DNA of 64,000 nt from Nocardioides sp. dk884 (GCF_009557055.1 NZ_CP045649.1:3633501-3697500); one strand, 5' to 3'; counted from the stretch's first letter, positions 55,173 through 63,969 are shown. Numbers and translations are program-made. The notes: generated by a model not told the origin, from the sequence alone.

Positions 55173-56321
55173 GTGGACCCAACGACCCAGGCGTTCCTCG
55201 CCGCCGTCATGGGGGCCATCGTCGCCGGCGGCGCCGTGCTCGCCTGGCACGTCAGCGACCGTCAGCAGCGCCGGGTCACCCCGGCCGAGGAGCCGTTGGT
55301 CCCGCCGGGCGTCGCCACCGTGCTCTCGGTGCTGCGCAGCAGCGCGGTCGTGGTCGACGAGACCGACGTGGTCCTGAAGGCCTCCGCCCCGGCGTACGCA
55401 CTCGGGCTGGTGCGCGGGCACCGGCTCGCCTCCGACGAGCTCGCCGACGTGGTGCGCCAGGTCCGCCGCGACGGGGAGATCCGCGACACCGAGCTGGTCA
55501 TCGAGCGGCGCGGCGCCCCCGCCCGGCACGTGACGGCCCGGGTCGCGCCGCTCAGCCCCCGCCTGGTGCTCGCGCTCGTCGAGGACCGCACCCGCGAGCG
55601 CCGCGTCGAGGCGGTACGCCGCGACTTCGTCGCCAACGTCAGCCACGAGCTGAAGACCCCGGTCGGCGCGATCCGGCTGCTCTCCGAGGCCGTCACCCAC
55701 GCCTCCGACGACCCCGAGGCGGTGGTCCGCTTCGCCTCGCGCATGCTCACCGAGAGCGACCGGCTGACCGCGCTGGTGCAGCAGATCATCGAGCTCTCCC
55801 GCCTGCAGGCCGACGACCCGCTCGAGGCGCCCTCGGTGGTCGACCTCGACGACGTGATCACGGCAGCGGTCGACACCAGCAAGATCGACGCGGAGTCGCG
55901 CGACATCCGGGTGCACACGCGCGGGACGCCGGGGCTGCAGGTCTTCGGCAGCCAGGAGCAGGTGACCGCGGCCGTCACCAACCTGGTGGCCAACGCGATC
56001 GCCTACTCCGAGCCCGACTCCTCCGTGGTCGTCGGGCGCAAGGCCACCGAGGACGGCACCGTCGAGGTCTCGGTGGTCGACCAGGGCATCGGCATCCCCT
56101 CGCACGAGATCGACCGCATCTTCGAGCGCTTCTACCGCGTCGACCCGGCCCGCCACCGCTCCACCGGCGGCACCGGTCTGGGCCTGTCCATCGTCAAGCA
56201 CGTCGCCGCCACACACGGAGGAGAGGTCCGGGTGTGGTCCATCGAGGGCCAGGGCTCCACGTTCACCCTGACCCTCCCCCAGCACTTCGGTGCCGAGAAG
56301 AAGCAGGAGGACCGCCCGTGA
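55173..56321 (+). CDS. senX3: Phosphate-responsive sensor histidine kinase SenX3
   Basis: The 382-residue kinase has one N-terminal membrane helix (about residues 6-26), a PAS-like region (about 50-140), a HisKA domain with phosphorylated His158 in FVANVSHELKTP, and a HATPase domain with N-box NLVANAIAYS, GIGIPSHEIDRIFERFYR and the G2 box TGGTGLGLSIV. The GTG at 55173 is near the Pho-box repeats. It overlaps regX3 by four bases. Confidence 0.93.
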   Translation: MDPTTQAFLAAVMGAIVAGGAVLAWHVSDRQQRRVTPAEEPLVPPGVATVLSVLRSSAVVVDETDVVLKASAPAYALGLVRGHRLASDELADVVRQVRRDGEIRDTELVIERRGAPARHVTARVAPLSPRLVLALVEDRTRERRVEAVRRDFVANVSHELKTPVGAIRLLSEAVTHASDDPEAVVRFASRMLTESDRLTALVQQIIELSRLQADDPLEAPSVVDLDDVITAAVDTSKIDAESRDIRVHTRGTPGLQVFGSQEQVTAAVTNLVANAIAYSEPDSSVVVGRKATEDGTVEVSVVDQGIGIPSHEIDRIFERFYRVDPARHRSTGGTGLGLSIVKHVAATHGGEVRVWSIEGQGSTFTLTLPQHFGAEKKQEDRP

Positions 56322-56995
56322 GCCGGGTACTCGTCGTCGAGGACGAAGAGAGCTACAGCGAGGCACTCGCCTACATGCTGCGCAAGGAGGGCTTCGAGGT
56401 CGCGGTCGCGGCCGACGGGCACGCCGCCCTCACCGAGTTCGACCGCAACGGCGCCGACATCGTGCTGCTCGACCTGATGCTGCCGGGGCTGCCGGGCACG
56501 GAGGTGTGCCGCCAGATCCGGGCCACCTCCAACGTCCCGGTGATCATGGTCAGCGCGAAGGACGACGAGGTCGACAAGGTCGTCGGGCTCGAGCTGGGCG
56601 CCGACGACTACGTCACCAAGCCCTACTCCCCCCGCGAGCTCGTCGCCCGGATCCGCGCGGTCCTGCGCCGCGGCCAGGAGCCGGAGGCGGCCTCGACGGC
56701 GCTGGAGGCGGGGCCGGTGCGCATGGACGTGGAGCGTCACATCGTCACCGTCGACGGCGAGGAGCAGCGCCTGCCGCTCAAGGAGTTCGAGCTGCTGGAG
56801 ATGTTCCTGCGCAACCCCGGCCGGGTGCTCACCCGCGGTCAGCTGATCGACCGGGTGTGGGGCTCGGACTACGTCGGGGACACCAAGACCCTCGACGTCC
56901 ACGTCAAGCGGCTGCGCAGCAAGCTCGAGCCCGACCCGAGCAACCCGCGCTACCTGATGACCGTGCGCGGGCTGGGCTACAAGCTCGACCTCTGA
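56318..56995 (+). CDS. regX3: Response regulator RegX3
   Basis: This 225-residue OmpR-type regulator has the acidic triad VVEDEE near residue 8, the phosphoacceptor D52 in LLDLMLPGLPG, K101 in VTKPYSPREL, and a C-terminal winged helix (about 130-225; LKEFELLEMFLRNPGRVLTRGQLIDRVWG, then VHVKRLRSKLEPDPSNP). The GTG overlaps the senX3 stop. It governs the phosphate-starvation regulon. A tandem repeat array begins 11 bases past its stop. Confidence 0.95.
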   Translation: MSRVLVVEDEESYSEALAYMLRKEGFEVAVAADGHAALTEFDRNGADIVLLDLMLPGLPGTEVCRQIRATSNVPVIMVSAKDDEVDKVVGLELGADDYVTKPYSPRELVARIRAVLRRGQEPEAASTALEAGPVRMDVERHIVTVDGEEQRLPLKEFELLEMFLRNPGRVLTRGQLIDRVWGSDYVGDTKTLDVHVKRLRSKLEPDPSNPRYLMTVRGLGYKLDL

Positions 56996-57006
56996 CCCCT
57001 CCCGCC

Positions 57007-57182
57007 GAGTCGGCGCGTGTGGTTGCGCGAGTCGGCGCGTGTGGTTGCGCGAGTCGGCGCGTGTGGTTGCGCGAGTCGGCGCGTGTGGTTGCGCGAGTCG
57101 GCGCCATTGGTTGCGCGAGTCGGCGCCATTGGTTGCGCGAGTCGGCGCTTGTGGTGTGCCCAGTCGGCGCTCATGGCGTCGT
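57007..57182. repeat. Tandem 22-bp repeat array, site 2 (eight degenerate copies)
   Basis: Eight copies of a 22-base unit are arranged head to tail. Four read GAGTCGGCGCGTG then TGGTTGCGC; two read GAGTCGGCGCCAT then TGGTTGCGC; one reads GAGTCGGCGCTTG then TGGTGTGCC; the last is further diverged and starts CAGTCGGC. The constant part is (C)GAGTCGGC, the reverse complement of the constant GCCGACTC(G) of sites 1 and 3. It fills the regX3-eamA gap. No protein is supported. Confidence 0.93.
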
Positions 57183-57264
57183 ACGCCGGGGAGGGGCGGG
57201 ATCTCGCACTGCGGTGTCCGTAATCCGCGCGACCGGAAGGCTCCTGCGTTCCTAGGATCGTGCG

Positions 57265-58245
57265 GTGCGCACTCCTCTCGACCGATCTGCCGCCTCCGGC
57301 CCCCGCGACACGCCCGCCGCCGACACCGGCGGCGCCGGCGGCGCCGCGACCGCGCCCGGCTGGCTGCCGCTGATCGCAGTCGCCGTGACGCTGCTCTGCT
57401 GGGCCTCGGCGTTCGTGGCGATCCGCCACCTCGCCGACGACTTCTCCCCGGGCGCGCTGTCGTTGGGTCGCCTGCTCGTGGGCGCGGTCGTCCTCGCCGC
57501 GGTCGCGCTGCCGCGCGGGCTGCCCCGGCCGACCGGACGCGAGTGGGTCTCGATCGTGCTCATCGGCGTGCTGTGGTTCGGCATCTACAACGTCGCGCTC
57601 AACGAGGGCGAGCAGCGCGTCGACGCCGGCACCGCCTCGATGCTGATCCAGGTCGCGCCGGTGCTGATCGCGCTGCTGGCCGCGGCATTCCTCGGCGAGC
57701 GGTTCACGGCGTACCTCGGCGTCGGCCTCGCGCTCGCCTTCGCCGGCGTCGCGCTGATCAGCCTGTCCTCCTCCGAGGGCAACGAGCGCGACCTCGTCGG
57801 CGTACTGCTGTGCCTGCTCGCGGCCGGGGTCTACGCGATCAGCCTGGTGCTCCAGAAGCCGCTCGTCGCGCGGCTCTCGGGCCTGCACGTCACCTGGCTG
57901 GCCTGCACCGTCGGCGCGATCTCCTGCCTGCCGTTCGCCGGCCAGCTCGCCGGCGAGGTCGCCGACGCCCCGCTGAGCTCGGTGCTGTGGGTGGTCTACC
58001 TCGGCGTCTTCCCGACCGCGATCGCGTTCAGCACCTACGCCTACGCGCTGTCGCACATGAGCGCCAGCAGCCTGGGTGTCACGACCTACCTGGTGCCGCC
58101 GCTGACGATCGTGATGGGCGTGCTGTTCCTCTCCGAGGCACCCCCGACGATGGCGTACGCCGGCGGCGCGCTCACCCTGGTCGGCGTCGCGGTCGCCCGG
58201 CGCAAGCCGCGTACGGCGGCCGCTGAGCCGGCCAGGACCGCCTGA
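57265..58245 (+). CDS. EamA/DMT-family transporter
   Basis: This 326-residue integral membrane protein has about ten helices in two EamA repeats (about residues 35-165 and 175-315). The first contains LLCWASAFVAIRHLADDFSPGALSLGRLL and the second GVYAISLVLQKPLVARLSGLHVTW. Family members export amino acids, purines or other metabolites; the substrate is unknown. It is flanked on both sides by related 22-bp repeat arrays in opposite orientation, and it interrupts an otherwise conserved regX3...mshA neighbourhood. Confidence 0.88.
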   Translation: MRTPLDRSAASGPRDTPAADTGGAGGAATAPGWLPLIAVAVTLLCWASAFVAIRHLADDFSPGALSLGRLLVGAVVLAAVALPRGLPRPTGREWVSIVLIGVLWFGIYNVALNEGEQRVDAGTASMLIQVAPVLIALLAAAFLGERFTAYLGVGLALAFAGVALISLSSSEGNERDLVGVLLCLLAAGVYAISLVLQKPLVARLSGLHVTWLACTVGAISCLPFAGQLAGEVADAPLSSVLWVVYLGVFPTAIAFSTYAYALSHMSASSLGVTTYLVPPLTIVMGVLFLSEAPPTMAYAGGALTLVGVAVARRKPRTAAAEPARTA

Positions 58246-58255
58246 GCAGCGGAGC

Positions 58256-58343
58256 CGCCGCCATTGGCGCCGACTCGGCGCGCCATTGGCGCCGACTCGC
58301 GCAACCACAAGAGCCGACTCGGCGCGCCACAAGAGCCGACTCG
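58256..58343. repeat. Tandem 22-bp repeat array, site 3 (four copies)
   Basis: Four 22-base units each end in GCCGACTCG. The first 13 bases vary: GCGCGCCATTGGC (unit 2; unit 1 is a near match, CGCCGCCATTGGC), CGCAACCACAAGA (unit 3) and GCGCGCCACAAGA (unit 4). Unit 4 looks like the first half of unit 2 joined to the second half of unit 3. The array lies between eamA and ybjN, which converge, and is inverted relative to site 2. Confidence 0.93.
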
Positions 58344-58361
58344 CGGAGGAGGAGACCCGGG

Positions 58362-58874
58362 TCAGTCGGGGGTGTCGGCCTCGAGCCAGCCGCGGAACGC
58401 CTCGAGGTTGTGGGTGGGCTCGCCGCGCAGCTTGCGCCACTCCCACTCCTTGCGGATCGAGGAGGCGAAGCCGAGCTCGAGGATCGTGTTGAAGGAGTCG
58501 TCGGCGGCGCCCAGCACCGCGCCCAGCAGCCGGTCGAGCTCCTCGGGGGTGGCCGCGGCCAGCGGCAGGCGCCCGTCGAGGTAGATGTCGCCGTGGGTGT
58601 CGACGGCGAAGGAGACGGCGTACAGGCGCAGGTTGCGCTCGAGCAGCCAGCGATAGACCCGCTCGTGGTTCTCGTCGGGGCGCCGGCACACGAACGCGTG
58701 CACACCGAGCGCGTGCTCCCCGACGTCGAGGCGCACGGCGGTCTGGAGCTTCTTCTCACCCGGCAGCGCGAAGGAGAAGAAGCCGGGCCGGTCCTCGTCG
58801 TACTCCAGGCCGGAGGCGGCGAGGTGCTCGCGCACGACGCGGGCCGCGTCGGTGGCGCTCACGGGCCCGCTCAC
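58362..58874 (-). CDS. YbjN domain-containing protein
   Basis: The 170-residue protein has a YbjN/type III secretion chaperone-like alpha-beta fold: [59 protein letters not shown] across residues 18-76. No catalytic motif is seen. It is directly downstream of mshA with a GTGA overlap, as Rv0487 follows mshA in M. tuberculosis. Its role is unknown; the coupling hints at mycothiol-related work. Confidence 0.85.
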   Translation of the reverse strand: MSGPVSATDAARVVREHLAASGLEYDEDRPGFFSFALPGEKKLQTAVRLDVGEHALGVHAFVCRRPDENHERVYRWLLERNLRLYAVSFAVDTHGDIYLDGRLPLAAATPEELDRLLGAVLGAADDSFNTILELGFASSIRKEWEWRKLRGEPTHNLEAFRGWLEADTPD

Positions 58875-60139
58875 AGGACCGGCTCGCGCATCAGCGCCGA
58901 CGCACGGCGGTAGACCTCGAGGGTGCGGCTGGCGGTGGCCTCCCAGGAGAACTCGCGCGCCTGCTCCAGCGCGCCGGCCTCCAGGCGGACCCGCAGGTCC
59001 TCGTCGAGCACCCGCGTCAGCGCGTCGGCCCAGCGGGCCGGGTCGTGGCCGTCGACGAGCAGCCCGCTGTGCCGGTCGCGCACCACGGTGGTGAGTCCCC
59101 CGACCGCGGCGGCGACCACGGGCGTACCGGTGGCCTGCGCCTCGGCGGCGACCAGGCCGAAGGACTCGTTGTAGGAGGGGACGGCGACCGCGGTGGCGGC
59201 GGCGTACCAGCGCGCCAGCTGGGGCTGGGTGACCGGCGGGACGAAGCGGACCACGTCGTCGATGCCGAGCTCGCGCGCGAGCGCGGCCAGCGACTCGGGG
59301 CGCTCCAGGCCGGTGCCGGAGGGGCCGCCGACGATGGGGACGACGAGGCGGGCGCGCAGGGAGGGCGCGCGCTCGAGCATGATCGCCACCGCGCGCAGCA
59401 GGACGTCGGGGGCCTTGAGCGGCTGGATGCGCCCGGCGAACAGCAGCACGTGCGCGTCCACCGGCAGGCCGAGCTCACGGCGGGTGGCGATGCGGTCCAG
59501 CGGCCGGAAGACGCCGAGGTCGACGCCCGGGTGGACCACCTCGACCCGACCGGCGTCGGCGTCGTAGAGGTTGATCAGCTGCTTGGCCTCGAGGTCGGTG
59601 TTGGCGATCAGCATGTCCGCCGCAGCGACGACCTGCTCCTCGCCGATGATGCGGGCCGTCGGCTCCGGGGTGTCCCCGGCCGCCAGCGCGTCGTTCTTGA
59701 CCTTCGCCATCGTGTGCATCGAGTGCACCAGCGGCACCCCCCAGCGGTCGCGAGCGAGCGCCCCGACCTGGCCGGAGAGCCAGTAGTGGGAGTGCACGGC
59801 GTCGTAGTGCCCGACCGGCTTGACGGCCTCGGCGCGCATCACCTCGCGCGCGAACACGCACAGCTGCGCCGGCAGCTCGGCCTTGGTGAGGCCCTCGAAC
59901 GGGCCGGCCGGGACGTGGTGCACGCAGATGCCGTCACCGGCGGTGACCAGCGGCGGCAGGGTCGAGCTCGTCGCGCGGGTGAAGATGTCGACCTCCACGC
60001 CCTGGCGAGCCAGCCGCCGGGCGAGCTCGATGACGTAGACGTTCATCCCGCCGGCGTCACCGGTGCCGGGCTGGTCCAGCGGCGAGGTGTGCAGACTGAT
60101 CATCGCCACGCGCCTGATGTCGTCGCGAGTGTCCTCCAC
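58871..60139 (-). CDS. mshA: D-inositol-3-phosphate glycosyltransferase MshA
   Basis: MshA joins UDP-GlcNAc to inositol-3-phosphate, the first committed step of mycothiol synthesis. The 422-residue GT4 enzyme has the N-terminal [34 protein letters not shown] near residue 14, HSHYWLSG near 115, [19 protein letters not shown] near 142, the nucleotide-sugar site [17 protein letters not shown] near 235 and [18 protein letters not shown] near 318. Mycothiol is restricted to actinobacteria, supporting the assignment of the organism. ybjN is coupled behind it. Confidence 0.95.
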   Translation of the reverse strand: MEDTRDDIRRVAMISLHTSPLDQPGTGDAGGMNVYVIELARRLARQGVEVDIFTRATSSTLPPLVTAGDGICVHHVPAGPFEGLTKAELPAQLCVFAREVMRAEAVKPVGHYDAVHSHYWLSGQVGALARDRWGVPLVHSMHTMAKVKNDALAAGDTPEPTARIIGEEQVVAAADMLIANTDLEAKQLINLYDADAGRVEVVHPGVDLGVFRPLDRIATRRELGLPVDAHVLLFAGRIQPLKAPDVLLRAVAIMLERAPSLRARLVVPIVGGPSGTGLERPESLAALARELGIDDVVRFVPPVTQPQLARWYAAATAVAVPSYNESFGLVAAEAQATGTPVVAAAVGGLTTVVRDRHSGLLVDGHDPARWADALTRVLDEDLRVRLEAGALEQAREFSWEATASRTLEVYRRASALMREPVL

Positions 60140-60311
60140 GCCTGTCCTTCCTCGGGGTCAGCGGTCCATCGGGGCGAACGTCCGAGGCCGCCCACAGATT
60201 CCCGACGTCCCATGATCCGGGAGAGCCCACGCGGCGCCGTCACCGGCACCACTCTGCGAGATGTCCGGCAACGTCCGCGCGAAGTCGACAGGGTTACTGC
60301 ACAATGGTCGG

Positions 60312-61073
60312 GTGAGCACTTCGAAGAACGCCGCCCCCCGTACCGCCGTCGTCACCGGCGCCAGCAGCGGCATCGGCGCCGCCACGGCGCGCACGCTGGC
60401 CGCCGCGGGCTACCACGTCTACTGCGCGGCCCGCCGTGCCGAGCGGGTCGAGGAGCTCGCCGCCGAGATCGGCGGTACGGCGGTGGTCTGCGACGTCACC
60501 GACGCCGCGTCCGTCGCCGCGCTCGCCGAGCGGGTCGGCGGCCGCCTCGACGCGCTGGTCAACAACGCCGGTGGCGCCTTCGGCATGCGCCCGGTCGCGC
60601 AGGGCGACAGCGAGGAGTGGCGTCGGATGTACGACGTCAACGTGATCGGCCTGATGCAGGTCACCCGCGCCCTGCTGCCCGCGCTGATCGCCAGCGGCGC
60701 CGGCGCGATCCTCAACGTCGGCTCGACGGCCGGGCGGAGAGCCTACGAGGGCGGCGCCGGCTACACCGCCGCCAAGCACGGCACCAAGGTCGTGACCGAG
60801 ACCCTGCGCCTGGAGCTGTTCGACCAGCCGGTGCGGGTCATGGAGATCGCGCCCGGGATGGTGCGCACCGAGGAGTTCTCGCTGGTGCGCTTCGACGGCG
60901 ATGCGGAGCGGGCCGACGCGGTCTACGCCGGCGTGGCCGAGCCGCTGGTGGCGCAGGACGTCGCCGACGCGATCGGGTGGATGCTCACCCGTCCGGCGCA
61001 CGTCAACATCGACGAGCTGGTGATCCGCCCCCGCGCCCAGGCCGCACAGCACAAGGTCCACCGGGTCGGCTGA
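60312..61073 (+). CDS. Short-chain dehydrogenase/reductase
   Basis: This 253-residue classical SDR has the NAD(P) loop TGASSGIGAAT near residue 15, NNAGG near 87, a Ser near 137 (NVGSTAG) and the catalytic YTAAK near 151-155. The Arg in the CAARRAERVEEL loop after beta-2 suggests NADP preference. The substrate is unknown. The chosen GTG at 60312 opens VSTSKNAAPRTAVVTG. Its last 71 bases overlap the 3' end of the convergent PAP2 gene. Confidence 0.9.
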   Translation: MSTSKNAAPRTAVVTGASSGIGAATARTLAAAGYHVYCAARRAERVEELAAEIGGTAVVCDVTDAASVAALAERVGGRLDALVNNAGGAFGMRPVAQGDSEEWRRMYDVNVIGLMQVTRALLPALIASGAGAILNVGSTAGRRAYEGGAGYTAAKHGTKVVTETLRLELFDQPVRVMEIAPGMVRTEEFSLVRFDGDAERADAVYAGVAEPLVAQDVADAIGWMLTRPAHVNIDELVIRPRAQAAQHKVHRVG

Positions 61074-61770
61074 GCGCGAGCGCCACCACGACGATCAGCG
61101 CGCCCGCGGCGGCGTCCACGACGTAGTGGTTGGCGGTCACCACGACCGTCACCGTGGTCAGCAGCGGGTGCAGCAGCCAGAGCACCCGCCACCTGCTGGT
61201 GGTGAGGGTCATCAGCACCAGCGCGAGCAGCAGCGCCCAGCCGACGTGCAGGCTCGGCATCGCGGCGTACTCGTTGGCCAGGCCGGCGAACGGGCCGCCG
61301 CCGTACACGCTGGTGCCGGCCCTCTGGCCGGTGTCGACCATCCCGGAGGCCTCCAGCAGCCGCGGCGGGGTCACCGGCCACACGATGTGGATGACCATCG
61401 CGGCCGCCGTGGCCAGCACCAGCGCCCGCTTGGCCCAGTAGTAGACCTCGCGGCGCCGGACGTAGAGGTAGACCAGCACCGCGATCGTGACCGGGAAGTG
61501 CACGAGGTAGTAGCGATCGGCGAGCCCGACGAAGTGCTGCACGCTGAGCGCCCACGCCTGCATGGACGCCTCGTCCGGCATCTGGAGCAGCTCCTGGAAG
61601 CGCAGGATGGCCAGCGCGTTGTCGTCGGCGGAGGCCACCCGACCGGTGGCGACCACCCGCCCGAGGTTGTAGACGCCGAAGAGCACCAGTACGGAGACGA
61701 CCTCCAGCGCTGCCGGTCGCAGCACTCGGAGCGCGACGGCAGACCGAGGGACGCGGATGTCGGTACTCAC
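61003..61770 (-). CDS. PAP2-superfamily membrane phosphatase/transferase
   Basis: The 255-residue protein has about six membrane helices and the PAP2 motifs: a weak first motif, YAAMPSLHVGWALL near residue 170 (the S-x-x-H with catalytic His) and NHYVVDAAAGAL near 218 (the second His). This pattern is typical of the inositol-phosphotransferase-like/PAP2 branch. Substrates are lipid phosphates. The GTG at 61770 is chosen; more upstream starts run into the racemase promoter region. It overlaps the SDR gene tail to tail by 71 bases. Confidence 0.82.
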   Translation of the reverse strand: MSTDIRVPRSAVALRVLRPAALEVVSVLVLFGVYNLGRVVATGRVASADDNALAILRFQELLQMPDEASMQAWALSVQHFVGLADRYYLVHFPVTIAVLVYLYVRRREVYYWAKRALVLATAAAMVIHIVWPVTPPRLLEASGMVDTGQRAGTSVYGGGPFAGLANEYAAMPSLHVGWALLLALVLMTLTTSRWRVLWLLHPLLTTVTVVVTANHYVVDAAAGALIVVVALALSRPGGPCAVRPGRGGGSPARRC

Positions 61771-61891
61771 CACCTTGAATTGTGCCAGCACCCACCCCCT
61801 AGGGGTGAACTGGTTTGGCTGTCTCGGCGAGTCTTCCGCCCACTGCGTCGAGTCCAGCACGGTGCGCGCGTGCGGGTGGCACACTTCCGGC

Positions 61892-62581
61892 GTGCAGACC
61901 ATCGGAATGATCGGCGGCATGAGCTGGGAGAGCAGCGCCGTCTACTACGAGGCTCTCAATCGCGGCGTCGAACAGCGGGTGGGCGGGCTCGCCTCGGCAC
62001 GCACGGTGCTGAGCTCGCTGGACTTCGCCGAGCTCACGGCGCTGCAGCGGGCCGAGCGCTGGGACGACGTCGCCGTCGTCCTGGGCGAGGCCGCGCGGGG
62101 CGTGGAGCGAGCCGGCGCGGACTTCCTCTTGATGTGCACCACGGCCTTCCACCGAGTCGCGGAGCAGGTGGAGGCGGCGATCGACATCCCGCTGCTGCAC
62201 CTGGCCGACCCGGTCGCCGCGGCCTGCACGGCGCAGGGGGTCACCTCGGTGGGCTTCGTGGGCACGTCCTTCGCCATGTCGGGCTCGTTCTTCACCGACC
62301 GGCTGGCCGCGCAGGGCCTCACGGTGCACGTGCCGGACGTTGCGCGGCACGCGGAGATCGATCGGATCATCTATGAGGAGCTCGTCCACGGGCGGGCGCT
62401 GGACTCCTCGCGCCGCACGCTCGTGCAGGTGATCGACGAGCTGTGGGACGCCGGCGCCGGCGGGGTGATCCTCGGCTGCACCGAGCTCGAGCTCCTGGTC
62501 AAGCAGGCCGACGCGGACGTCCCGCTGTTCCCCAGCACCACGCTCCACGTCGCCGCGGCCCTCGATCGGGCCCTGGCCTGA
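61892..62581 (+). CDS. Aspartate/glutamate racemase family protein
   Basis: The 229-residue protein is of the YgeA-type amino-acid racemase group: GMIGGMSWESSAVYYEALNRGV at the N-terminus, catalytic Cys in LLMCTTAFHRVAEQVE near residue 82 and the second Cys in GGVILGCTELELLVK near 191. These Cys act as the two-base pair for D/L conversion. The usual CNTAH is CTTAFH. The amino acid is unknown. The GTG at 61892 starts VQTIGMIGG. Confidence 0.88.
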   Translation: MQTIGMIGGMSWESSAVYYEALNRGVEQRVGGLASARTVLSSLDFAELTALQRAERWDDVAVVLGEAARGVERAGADFLLMCTTAFHRVAEQVEAAIDIPLLHLADPVAAACTAQGVTSVGFVGTSFAMSGSFFTDRLAAQGLTVHVPDVARHAEIDRIIYEELVHGRALDSSRRTLVQVIDELWDAGAGGVILGCTELELLVKQADADVPLFPSTTLHVAAALDRALA

Positions 62582-62622
62582 CTCACGGGGCCTGATTCAC
62601 GGGGCCTGATTCACGGGGCCTG
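62581..62622. repeat. 14-bp tandem repeat after the racemase gene
   Basis: Three copies of A(C/T)TCACGGGGCCTG run from inside the racemase stop region. The first differs by one base. No function is apparent. Confidence 0.85.
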
Positions 62623-62630
62623 ACCCGCCC

Positions 62631-62661
62631 CCGCCCGCCGCGTCACGGACGTGGCGGGCGG
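62631..62661. terminator. Hairpin between racemase and small membrane peptide
   Basis: CCGCCCGCCGCGTC pairs with GACGTGGCGGGCGG with one mismatch around a three-base loop, between two convergent genes. Confidence 0.6.
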
Positions 62662-62680
62662 GGCGGGTCGGCGAGCCGAC

Positions 62681-62752
62681 TCAGAGCAGCAGGATCAGCA
62701 GCACGACGACGACCAGGACCAGCGCGACAACGGCAATGGTGCGAGTGTTCAC
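62681..62752 (-). CDS. 23-residue hydrophobic membrane peptide
   Basis: A GTG start preceded by AGAAGGAG at five bases opens a 24-codon frame for a peptide MNTRTIAVVA followed by LVLVVVVLLILLL. It is a single membrane helix with one Arg. The strong ribosome-binding site and the clean hydrophobic translation support it as a real microprotein. No homologue can be checked here. Confidence 0.65.
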   Translation of the reverse strand: MNTRTIAVVALVLVVVVLLILLL

Positions 62753-62843
62753 AGGGGCTCCTTCTCCGGGCCTCGGACGAGGCCGATGACTCTCAATGCC
62801 CCGCTCGCGCGGGGCCAAACGGTGCGCGGACGAGCGGCCTACC

Positions 62844-63065
62844 TCATCCCTGCGGGCGATAGTCGTCGGGCTCGTCCTCGATCATGTAGTTCGGGTTCTC
62901 CCGGATCCGCTCGGCGGTCCGCTCGATCCAGCCCTGGTCGTTGGTCTCGATGTCGCGATCGGTCAGCTGCTCCTTGAGGTAGGCGACCAGGTCCTTCTCG
63001 CCGGAGTCCCTGGCCAGGGAGGTCGCGTCCACTGCCGCCTGCAGGTTGGAGTCGTACGTCGCCAC
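62844..63065 (-). CDS. Small conserved-looking hypothetical protein
   Basis: The GTG at 63065, after GAGAGG, gives a 73-residue acidic helical soluble protein (DSNLQAAVDATSLARDSGEKDLVAYLKEQLTDRDIETNDQGWIERTAERIRENPNYMIEDEP, residues 5-66). No family is recognised. It lies 37 bases after the enoyl-CoA hydratase stop, on the same strand. Confidence 0.6.
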   Translation of the reverse strand: MATYDSNLQAAVDATSLARDSGEKDLVAYLKEQLTDRDIETNDQGWIERTAERIRENPNYMIEDEPDDYRPQG

Positions 63066-63102
63066 GGGGTTGTGCCTCTCGGTCGGGAACGTTTCCGCGC
63101 CG

Positions 63103-63969
63103 TTACCCCGGGCCCGCGCCCTGGACACCTGCCTGGTCCACCGACTGGTCCACCGACTGGTCCGCGGCTCGGTCGTCGCTGAACCGCGCCGCACGCCCGG
63201 CCCTGCGGGCCCGCGTCGCCTCCTCGAAGTTGTCGGTCAGCAGCCGCAGGTAGAGCTGCCCGATGCCCTCGACCGGCATGTGGCTCTCCAGGGAGCCGGC
63301 GGCGATCCCGGCGTGCAGGGTCCGCTTGGTGAGCTCGATGCCGGGCTGGGAGAGCTCCGCGATCCGCACCCCGATCGCCACGGCCTCCGCGAGCACCGGG
63401 TCGGCGACCCGGGACACCAGCCCGATGCGCGCCGCCTCGGCCGCCTCGACGTCGCGGCCGGTGAACATCAGGTCGGCGGCGTGGCTGGACCCCACGGCGC
63501 GCGGGAGCAGGTAGCTCAGCCCGAGCTCGCTCGCGGTGAGACCGTTGTTGATGCCCGCGGCACGGAAGTAGGCGGCGCTCGAGGCGATCCGCAGGTCGCA
63601 GGCCAGCGCCAGGCACAGCCCGCCGCCGACCGCCGCCCCGTTGACCGCCGCGATCACCGGCTGGTGCATCCGGCGCAGGGTGCCCACGACGTCCTCGAGC
63701 ATCTCCAGCGAGCGCAGGGCGTACGCCGGGCGCGGCAGGCCGTCGGCGTACGGCGGGCGCCCCGCGGACTCCTGGTCCGCCCCGGAGCAGAACGCGGCCC
63801 CGGCGCCGGTGAGCACCACCGCACGGACCGCGTTGTCGCGGCCGAGCTCCACCAGCCGGTCGCGCACCGGGACCATCACGTCGAAGGCCATCGCGTTCAT
63901 CCGCTCCGGCCGGTTCAGCGTCACCACCGCGACCCCGGGCTCGGGGCGGTCCACCTCGACGAAGCTCAT
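63103..63969 (-). CDS. Enoyl-CoA hydratase/isomerase family protein
   Basis: The 288-residue crotonase-fold protein has the oxyanion-hole segments VVLTGAGAAFCSGADQES near residue 51 and AAVNGAAVGGGLCLALACDLRIA near 106, and ASELGLSYLLPRAVG near 140, where a conserved Glu corresponds to one catalytic residue of enoyl-CoA hydratase. The reaction is probably hydration of trans-2-enoyl-CoA in fatty-acid or aromatic breakdown. The C-terminus has repeated SVDQ units (DQSVDQSVDQ). The ATG overlaps a preceding gene's stop (ATGA). Confidence 0.9.
   Translation of the reverse strand: MSFVEVDRPEPGVAVVTLNRPERMNAMAFDVMVPVRDRLVELGRDNAVRAVVLTGAGAAFCSGADQESAGRPPYADGLPRPAYALRSLEMLEDVVGTLRRMHQPVIAAVNGAAVGGGLCLALACDLRIASSAAYFRAAGINNGLTASELGLSYLLPRAVGSSHAADLMFTGRDVEAAEAARIGLVSRVADPVLAEAVAIGVRIAELSQPGIELTKRTLHAGIAAGSLESHMPVEGIGQLYLRLLTDNFEEATRARRAGRAARFSDDRAADQSVDQSVDQAGVQGAGPG

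Noticed and set aside
57007..57182. The repeat arrays as a CRISPR array
   Set aside because: Units are contiguous with no unique spacers, and no cas genes are near.
57017..57223. A protein of repeated VARVGACGCASRR-type segments encoded by the repeats
   Set aside because: A 22-base period is not a multiple of three, so any frame cycles through all three phases, and there is no ribosome-binding site. It is a by-product of the repeat.
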